Assembly: GCA_003162475.1 (NCBI GenBank)
Contig: PMOI01000015.1
Location: 1 to 64,000 of the forward strand
Source: Acidimicrobiaceae bacterium
GTDB lineage: Bacteria; Actinomycetota; Acidimicrobiia; Acidimicrobiales; RAAP-2
Length of the DNA stretch: 64,000 nucleotides
Reading direction: 5' to 3'
The translations under genes were made by a program, and so were the position numbers. The notes under the pieces were generated by a model, which worked only from the letters and a program-made list of their open reading frames with translations, had not been told where the DNA came from and did no database searches. Positions within the stretch are counted from its first letter, which is position 1, and each line of letters opens with the position of its first letter. Shown here in pieces: positions 58,275-64,000 of the stretch.

Positions 58275-59168
58275 GTGGGTGTGAACTCATCCCTCTTTCG
58301 GCGCGTCCCGCTCATCGTCGCCTCCGGCGCGTTCGTGGCCGCACCGCTCCTACTCTTCGCGGGGTCCGCGAACGCCTCGAACAACATCCTCCAGACCACG
58401 CGCAAGAACGCCGGCACGCCGAACTCGACGATCGTCGTGAAGAACAAGAGTGGCACCGTCATCAAGTACGGCAACAAGTACATCACCTACAAGGCGCCGT
58501 CGTCGAAGTTGGACACGCTCGGCCAGGCACTCTTCATGGAGAACTGCGCGTCGTGCCACGGTAGCGAGGCGGACGGCGTGCCCGCGAACGGCACGAATGG
58601 TGCGTACCCGGATCTCGTCGGACTCGGACCCGCGACGATCACCTTTTGGATCGACTCGGGACGCATGCCGGCGAAGAACGTCGCCGCCATCCAGGCGCGA
58701 CGTGGCCAACCGGCGCTCACTTCGACCCAGGCGGTTGCCATCGCGGCGTGGGTGAACTCTCTCTTGCCCGGCTATCCCGACATCCCGACGCCTCATCTGA
58801 AGAACGCGAACGTCGCCGATGGCGCCGCACTCTTCGCGCTCAACTGCGCGTCGTGTCACACGATTGAAGGGGACGGCGACGCGCTCGCCGCGAGCACCTT
58901 CTCGCCGTCACTTCGCAACATCCCGGCCTTCCAGGTGGTCGAGGCCATCCGCACGGGCCCGGGCAACATGCCGCGCTTCACGGGGAACTTGAGCGACCAG
59001 CAAGTGGCCGACATCACGAAGTACGTCACGACGGAGATCCAACACCCGAACAACCCCGGTGGCTTCGGTCTCGGGGGACTCGGCCCGGTGGCCGAGGGCT
59101 TTGTGGGACTCCTGGTGGGGCTCGGGCTGTTGATGCTCGTTTGTTACTGGATTGGGGATCGCTCATGA
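58275..59168 (+). CDS. qcrC: Diheme cytochrome c subunit of the bc1 complex
   Basis: 297 residues from GTG 58275 (GTG 58281 possible). N-terminal membrane signal/anchor (~11-33), two c-type heme motifs CASCH at Cys91-His95 and Cys191-His195, candidate Met ligands in SGRMPAKN and GNMPRF, and a C-terminal helix (GFVGLLVGLGLLMLVCYWIG). The duplicated cytochrome c domain replaces cytochrome c1 and soluble cytochrome c in actinobacteria, passing electrons straight to the oxidase. Overlaps qcrA by 4 bases (ATGA). Confidence 0.94.
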   Translation: MGVNSSLFRRVPLIVASGAFVAAPLLLFAGSANASNNILQTTRKNAGTPNSTIVVKNKSGTVIKYGNKYITYKAPSSKLDTLGQALFMENCASCHGSEADGVPANGTNGAYPDLVGLGPATITFWIDSGRMPAKNVAAIQARRGQPALTSTQAVAIAAWVNSLLPGYPDIPTPHLKNANVADGAALFALNCASCHTIEGDGDALAASTFSPSLRNIPAFQVVEAIRTGPGNMPRFTGNLSDQQVADITKYVTTEIQHPNNPGGFGLGGLGPVAEGFVGLLVGLGLLMLVCYWIGDRS

Positions 59169-60124
59169 GCGACCTGGAAGAGCACCGCACGCCCGTCTCG
59201 TTGAACGGCCTCAGTGAGGACGACCTGCGCCTGCAGCCGCTGGCGAAGAATCCCCAGACCGTCGAGCGCGTCATCGCCGTGACCTTCCTCTTCGGCACCC
59301 TGTTCGTGGCGGCCTTTGGAGCCAGTTTCTGGGTGAACGCCAAGCCTTGGATTCTCGGCGCGACGATGGGTGCGGGACTCTTCTTGTTGGGCGTCGGACT
59401 CGTCGCGTGGGGCAAGTACCTCATGCCGAGAGGTCCGTTCGTCGAAGAGCGCCACACGTTGGCCAACTCCGACGCCGATCGCGAGGCCTTCGCCGCGGCC
59501 ATCGTCGAACGAGGCGGCAGCGTCGTCAAGCGTCGAAAGATGCTCGCGGGCATCCTCGGCGGCGGCATGGGCATCTTTGGCATCGTGGCGCTCTTTCCGT
59601 TGCTGCGAAGCCTCGGTCCACTGCCGAAGGGCACCCTCTTTCACACCGACTGGCGGAAGGGTTCCTACGCCGTCGACCAGACCGGACGACGCGTCAACGT
59701 GGGGGACCTCGCCATCGGATCCATCGTGACCGTCTTTCCCGAAGGTACCGAGAACTCCGATCGCGGCCAGGCAGTCGATCAGACGGTCCTCATTCGCATC
59801 TCCAACCAGAACTTCACGACCCAAAAGGGTCGTGAGACCTGGGGGCCAATGGGTTACGTCGCCTACTCCAAACTCTGTACGCACCTGGGCTGTCCGGTGG
59901 GCCTCTACGAACAGCAGTTGCAACTTCTCGTTTGTCCTTGCCACCAATCAATGTTCAACGTCACCAACGGTGCCATCCCGCAGTTCGGACCGGCACCGCG
60001 GCCCCTGCCGCAGTTGCCGCTCTACATCGACTCCAACGGCAACATTCGCGCCCAGGCCGACTACGACCAGCCCGTCGGGCCGGGATTCTTCGAGCGGCAC
60101 CGGGTCACGGGGAGCAAGCTTTGA
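59165..60124 (+). CDS. qcrA: Rieske iron-sulfur subunit of the bc1 complex
   Basis: 319 residues from ATG 59165. Three N-terminal membrane helices (~36-54, 62-82, 128-146), the actinobacterial form, then the Rieske domain: CTHLGCPVG (Cys238, His240) and CPCHQSMF (Cys257, His260), with the disulfide pair Cys243/Cys259. Takes electrons from menaquinol and passes them to QcrC. Overlaps qcrB by 4 bases (TTGA). Confidence 0.95.
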   Translation: MSDLEEHRTPVSLNGLSEDDLRLQPLAKNPQTVERVIAVTFLFGTLFVAAFGASFWVNAKPWILGATMGAGLFLLGVGLVAWGKYLMPRGPFVEERHTLANSDADREAFAAAIVERGGSVVKRRKMLAGILGGGMGIFGIVALFPLLRSLGPLPKGTLFHTDWRKGSYAVDQTGRRVNVGDLAIGSIVTVFPEGTENSDRGQAVDQTVLIRISNQNFTTQKGRETWGPMGYVAYSKLCTHLGCPVGLYEQQLQLLVCPCHQSMFNVTNGAIPQFGPAPRPLPQLPLYIDSNGNIRAQADYDQPVGPGFFERHRVTGSKL

Positions 60125-61659
60125 GCGACGCGTCCGCCACCAACAAGCGCGCGCAGCGCGAAGCCGCGGGACCCTACGGCAAGATCGGCCAGACCCTCAA
60201 CGAGCTGGACGACCGCCTGGGCATCGCCAAGGGCGGCCGCACGTTCATGGACAAGATCTTCCCCGATCACTGGTCTTTCATGCTCGGGGAGATCGCGCTC
60301 TATTCGTTCGTGATCCTTCTCGTCACCGGAGTTTTCTTGACGCTGTATTTCGTGCCAAGCGTCGCGACGGTGATCTACCACGGTCCGTACAAACCTATGG
60401 ATGGTCAACGTGTGACCGAGGCCTGGGACTCGACGATGAACATATCGTTCACGGTGCGCGGCGGGCTCTTGATGCGTCAGATGCACCACTGGGCGTGCGA
60501 CATCTTCGTCGGTGCCATCGTCGTGCACATGGCGCGCGTCTTCTTCACGGGCGCCTTCCGTAAGCCCCGCGAACTCAACTGGACGATCGGTCTGACGCTG
60601 TTGATCCTCGCGATCGGCAACGGCTTCCTCGGTTACTCACTGCCTGACGACCTGGTCTCGGGTACCGGCATTCGCATCGCGTACTCGATCATGGAGTCGA
60701 TCCCCTTCGTCGGCTCCTACCTCGCGTTCTGGGTCTTCGGCGGCAACTTCCCCGGCACGGCGACCATTCCGCGCTTCTTCATTCTTCACGTGTTGATCTT
60801 GCCCCTGGTGATCCTCGGACTCGTCGGCGGCCACCTCTTCTTGCTGGTTCGACAAAAGCACACTCAGTTCCCAGGCAAGGGTCGCACCGAAAAGAACGTC
60901 GTGGGCTCGCCAATGTTCCCGGTCTTCATCGCGAAGACCACCGGCTTCCTCTTCATCGTGGGCGGCATCACGGCACTCCTCGGTGCGTTCGCCCAGATCA
61001 ACCCGATCTGGCAGTTCGGACCCTACGACGCCGCGCGAATCTCCTACGCCGTACAGCCCGACTGGTACATGGGCTTTCTCGACGGAGCGCTGCGAATATG
61101 GCCCTCCTGGTCGTTCATGGGCTTCGGCCATACGATCCCGCTCGAAGTTTTCATCCCGGCCGTCATCCTCCCGGGCATCATCTTCAACGTCGCCTACCTC
61201 TGGCCGTTGTTGGAGCGCAAGTTCACCAAGGACAACGAGATCCACCACCTCTTGGACCGACCGAGTGATCGGCCCAAGCGCACCGCCTTCGGCGTGGCCG
61301 TGTTGGTGTTTCTCGCGATGCTGCACATCGCGAGTTCCACCGACGTCATCGCCAACTTCTTCCACCTTTCGCTCGAGTCGACGCTGTGGGGGATGCGCAT
61401 CCTCGTGATCGTCACGCCGATCATTGCCTACCCGCTCGCCTACAAGATCTGCAAGGAGATGCAGAGCTATCGGGGCGGTGGCAAGCGCAAGACCCCCAAC
61501 ATCGTTTCGCGCACCGCCGAAGGGGAGTACGTCGCCACACCCACGCCGGCCTACGGCGAGGACGTGGGTCACGAACTCGACGCGACACCGGTGCCCACGT
61601 ACATCGAGGTCGAGCCCGACGAGCCTGTCGAGAGTGGTGTGAGGACCGTCGACCGCTAG
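60121..61659 (+). CDS. qcrB: Cytochrome b subunit of the bc1 complex
   Basis: 512 residues from TTG 60121, overlapping the qcrA stop. Heme-ligand histidines in MRQMHHWACDIFVGAIVVHMARVF (in two parts) and in FFILHVLILPLVILGLVGGHLF. GYSLPDDLVSGTGIRIAYSI corresponds to the Qo region. The C-terminal ~100 residues after the last helix are hydrophilic and end with an acidic tail (VEPDEPVESG), typical of actinobacterial QcrB. hutG begins 38 bases downstream. Confidence 0.95.
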   Translation: MSDASATNKRAQREAAGPYGKIGQTLNELDDRLGIAKGGRTFMDKIFPDHWSFMLGEIALYSFVILLVTGVFLTLYFVPSVATVIYHGPYKPMDGQRVTEAWDSTMNISFTVRGGLLMRQMHHWACDIFVGAIVVHMARVFFTGAFRKPRELNWTIGLTLLILAIGNGFLGYSLPDDLVSGTGIRIAYSIMESIPFVGSYLAFWVFGGNFPGTATIPRFFILHVLILPLVILGLVGGHLFLLVRQKHTQFPGKGRTEKNVVGSPMFPVFIAKTTGFLFIVGGITALLGAFAQINPIWQFGPYDAARISYAVQPDWYMGFLDGALRIWPSWSFMGFGHTIPLEVFIPAVILPGIIFNVAYLWPLLERKFTKDNEIHHLLDRPSDRPKRTAFGVAVLVFLAMLHIASSTDVIANFFHLSLESTLWGMRILVIVTPIIAYPLAYKICKEMQSYRGGGKRKTPNIVSRTAEGEYVATPTPAYGEDVGHELDATPVPTYIEVEPDEPVESGVRTVDR

Positions 61660-61697
61660 AGCGAATCGACGAGGTGGCTCGCCACGCGAGTTCATCG

Positions 61698-62648
61698 ATG
61701 GAGATATCCGACTCAACACCCATGCCTAACATGGGCTCTGTGGCAACGACGCACGACTCCAAGTGGCCCTCGGCGGCCACGTTGCTGCACGCAGGTCCCG
61801 TCGAGGGCCGGCGCAACGTTGCACTGCTCGGGGTGTCCACCTACGCGACCTCGGTGTCGATGCGATCGGCTTCGAGCACGCCGGCCGCCATTCGAGAAGC
61901 GCTCACGCGCTTTTCGACGTGGTCGTTTGAAGATCACGTCGACCTCACCGAGTCCGTCGTACTCGTCGACCACGGCGACGTCGACGACCCTGACGAAGAG
62001 GGGGGGAGCGAGCGCGTCGCCGCCGCTCTCGCGGCCATCGACGCGAACACCGAACTCACGGTCGTGCTCGGAGGGGACAACGCCGCGACCTGGCACGCGC
62101 TGCGCGCGCTGGCGAGTGAATCAATGGGCGACTACGGACTGATTACGCTCGACGCGCACTTGGACATGCGCGAGGGACGCTCCAATGGCTCGCCCGTTCG
62201 CCAACTTCTCGACGAAGGGCTCGATCCCCTTCGCGTCGTCCAAGTCGGACTCGGTGACTTCTCAAACTCCGCCGCGTACGCCCGCCACGCTCTCGCCGCG
62301 GGGGTGACGATCATCGGACGCGACGCGTTTCGTCACGAGGACGTCGCCGTGATCGCCCGGCGCGCGCTCGAGATAGCGGGCGCGGACGGTCGCAAGGTCT
62401 ACGTCGACGTCGACCTCGACGTGGCCGATCAAGCCGTCGTGCCGGGATGTCCCGCCGCGGCGCCCGGGGGACTGAGCGCTGACGAGCTTCGTCGTTTCGT
62501 GCGCGAGGTGACGTCGTCGAGGTCCGTCGTCGCGATCGACTTCACGGAGATCGACGCCGAACAAGACAGCATCGACCGAAGAACCGTTCGTCTGGCGGCA
62601 CTCTTAGTACTCGAGGCGCTCGCGGGCGTGCAAAGGAGAACGGCGTGA
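61698..62648 (+). CDS. hutG: Formimidoylglutamase-like ureohydrolase
   Basis: Arginase-fold enzyme, predicted to split formimidoylglutamate into glutamate and formamide, last step of histidine degradation. ATG 61698 gives 316 residues; ATG 61722 or 61731 are alternatives. Metal motifs: LDAHLDMRE (Asp152, His154, Asp156) and VDVDLDVADQAVVPG; the first motif reads GGDNAATW, with Asn128 where arginases have the His ligand. DFTEID near the C-terminus is also typical. The 4-base overlap with hutH (GTGA) supports a hut role; agmatinase or arginase is less likely. Confidence 0.8.
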   Translation: MEISDSTPMPNMGSVATTHDSKWPSAATLLHAGPVEGRRNVALLGVSTYATSVSMRSASSTPAAIREALTRFSTWSFEDHVDLTESVVLVDHGDVDDPDEEGGSERVAAALAAIDANTELTVVLGGDNAATWHALRALASESMGDYGLITLDAHLDMREGRSNGSPVRQLLDEGLDPLRVVQVGLGDFSNSAAYARHALAAGVTIIGRDAFRHEDVAVIARRALEIAGADGRKVYVDVDLDVADQAVVPGCPAAAPGGLSADELRRFVREVTSSRSVVAIDFTEIDAEQDSIDRRTVRLAALLVLEALAGVQRRTA

Positions 62649-64000
62649 CCGTGTTCGTAGGACTTGAACCTCTCTCGAGGGCGCAGTTGATAGCCGTCGC
62701 GCGCCGCTACGAGCCCGTCGCCCTCAGTCGCGAAGTACTGGAGCGTCTCACGCGTCAACGAGGGGCGATCGACGTGCTCGTCGACAGCGGCGCACCGATC
62801 TACGGCCTCTCGACGGGCTTTGGTTCCCTCGCGACGACGTCAATCTCGCCAGAGCGACGTCGAGACCTCCAACGATCGTTAATTCGCTCACACGCCGCGG
62901 GCGTGGGACCAGAAGTTGAGACCGAGGTCGTTCGAGCGATGATGGTGTCGCGTCTCACCAATCTCTGCAGTGGCGTGTCGGGTGTTCGCACCACGACCGC
63001 CGAGGCGTACGCCGCACTGTTGAACGCGGGCATCACGCCCATCGTGCACGAGTTCGGATCACTGGGATGCTCAGGCGACCTCGCGCCGCTCGCGCACGTC
63101 GCGCTGGCGTTGATGGGCGAGGGTGACGTTCGTGACGCCGGGGGCGCGCGTCGCCGCGCGGCGGACGCGCTCGCCGACGCGGGGCTCAGCCCGGTCGAAC
63201 TCGCCGAAAAGGAGGGACTCGCCCTCATCAACGGCACCGACGGCATGTTGGGACAGCTCGTGTTGGCCCTCGACGACGGTATGGCGCTGATGCAACAGAT
63301 AGACCTGGCGGCGGCGATGTCGATCCAGGCCCTTCGCGGCACGAATCGCGTGTTCCTCGCCGAGATCCACGCCCTACGACCCCATCCCGGTCAACTCGCG
63401 AGTGCGCAGAACCTAATGGCGCTCCTCAGTGACTCCGAGATCGTCGACGCCCATCTCGACGACTTCTCTCAGGTGCAAGACGCCTACTCACTTCGCTGCG
63501 CCCCTCAAGTGCACGGGGCGGCGCGCGACACGTTCAGCTACGCCGCCGGCGTCGCCGACATCGAGTTGGCCGCGGCGATCGACAACCCCTCGGTACTGGC
63601 CGACGGATCACTGGTGTCGAACGGCAACTTTCACGGCGCGCCCGTTGGCTACGCGCTCGACTTTCTGGCCATTGCCCTCGCCGACGTGGCGTCGATGTCC
63701 GAGCGCCGCACCGACCGGATGCTCGACGAGAACCGCAGCTACGGCCTGCCCCCGTTCCTCGCGCACGAGGCGGGCGTGGACTCGGGTCTCATGATCGCCC
63801 AGTACGCCCAGGCCGCACTGGTGACCGAGATGAAGCGTCTCGCCTCACCGGCCAGCGTCGACTCCATTCCCTCGTCAGGTATGCAAGAAGATCACGTCTC
63901 GATGGGTTGGCACGCCGCGAGGAAACTTCGTAAAGCGCTCGACGCCTTTCGTGACGTCGTGGCGATCGAACTGCTCGCGAGCGCGCGCGCCCTGGCGCTT
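62645..64000 (+). CDS. hutH: Histidine ammonia-lyase, 3' end beyond the window
   Basis: Deaminates histidine to urocanate, first step of histidine use. GTG 62645 overlaps hutG; the frame stays open for 452 codons to the end of the window, close to full length (~510). Signatures: YGLSTGFGSLA, LIRSHAAGVG, EFGSLGCSGDLAPLAHV. The MIO cofactor triad is Cys142-Ser143-Gly144 where the usual form is Ala-Ser-Gly. Later family segments: EGLALINGTDGMLGQL, VQDAYSLRCAPQVHG, SSGMQEDHVSMG. Other hut genes probably lie downstream. Confidence 0.95.
   Translation, partial: MTVFVGLEPLSRAQLIAVARRYEPVALSREVLERLTRQRGAIDVLVDSGAPIYGLSTGFGSLATTSISPERRRDLQRSLIRSHAAGVGPEVETEVVRAMMVSRLTNLCSGVSGVRTTTAEAYAALLNAGITPIVHEFGSLGCSGDLAPLAHVALALMGEGDVRDAGGARRRAADALADAGLSPVELAEKEGLALINGTDGMLGQLVLALDDGMALMQQIDLAAAMSIQALRGTNRVFLAEIHALRPHPGQLASAQNLMALLSDSEIVDAHLDDFSQVQDAYSLRCAPQVHGAARDTFSYAAGVADIELAAAIDNPSVLADGSLVSNGNFHGAPVGYALDFLAIALADVASMSERRTDRMLDENRSYGLPPFLAHEAGVDSGLMIAQYAQAALVTEMKRLASPASVDSIPSSGMQEDHVSMGWHAARKLRKALDAFRDVVAIELLASARALAL

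Overview
The window looks like chromosomal DNA of a GC-rich actinobacterium. Pointers are the actinobacterial ctaE-qcrC-qcrA-qcrB cluster with a diheme QcrC, a furA-katG pair, a HelD-type helicase, the C5 heme pathway, a 14-gene menaquinone-type complex I operon, and GTG/TTG starts with several likely leaderless promoters. Acidimicrobiia is a plausible class, but that is inference. The window starts inside hemA and ends inside hutH.

Layout. 1-6.2 kb: heme precursor operon hemA-hemC-hemD-hemB-hemL, with a coupled gene for an unknown membrane-anchored protein. 6.2-7.5 kb (minus): geranylgeranyl-reductase-family flavoprotein, divergent from the complete nuoABCDEFGHIJKLMN operon (7.6-22.7 kb), which ends in a coupled ATP-grasp gene. 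23.7-26.3 kb: M1 aminopeptidase. 26.5-32.0 kb: oligopeptide ABC transporter, one ATPase on the plus strand convergent with the other four genes on the minus strand. 32.3-34.6 kb (minus): homoserine-dehydrogenase-like protein and a class-V PLP enzyme lacking the desulfurase cysteine. 34.8-37.8 kb (minus): a 1000-residue fusion of a degenerate metallophosphoesterase-like domain with an MprF-type membrane synthase, divergent from a small HAD phosphatase. 38.5-41.3 kb (minus): furA-katG.

41.3-51.8 kb is an accessory-looking stretch: an IS3-type transposase remnant, a VIT/CCC1-like protein, a PIG-V-like glycosyltransferase, an ECF sigma factor with a membrane-anchored seven-unit propeller protein, a DeoR regulator with an MFS transporter and a divergent HAD hydrolase, a small zinc-ribbon membrane protein, a GNAT protein and an HD-domain protein. 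Nearly all its longer gaps carry copies of one hairpin repeat with core GTCGG-GTCT-CCGAC, always downstream of a gene end.

51.8-55.2 kb (minus): hemE-hemH-hemY, completing the heme pathway started at the left edge; divergent from a HelD-like gene. 57.7-61.7 kb: ctaE-qcrC-qcrA-qcrB (oxidase subunit III and the bc1 complex). 61.7-64.0 kb: histidine utilisation genes hutG and hutH.

Together the conserved parts make heme, saturated menaquinone (probably), complex I, bc1 and oxidase parts, that is, an aerobic respiratory chain. I saw no tRNA, rRNA, CRISPR array or intact mobile element. The items I rate most worth checking are the sigma factor/propeller pair, the dispersed hairpin repeats, the phosphoesterase-MprF fusion and the cysteine-less class-V enzyme beside the peptide transporter.
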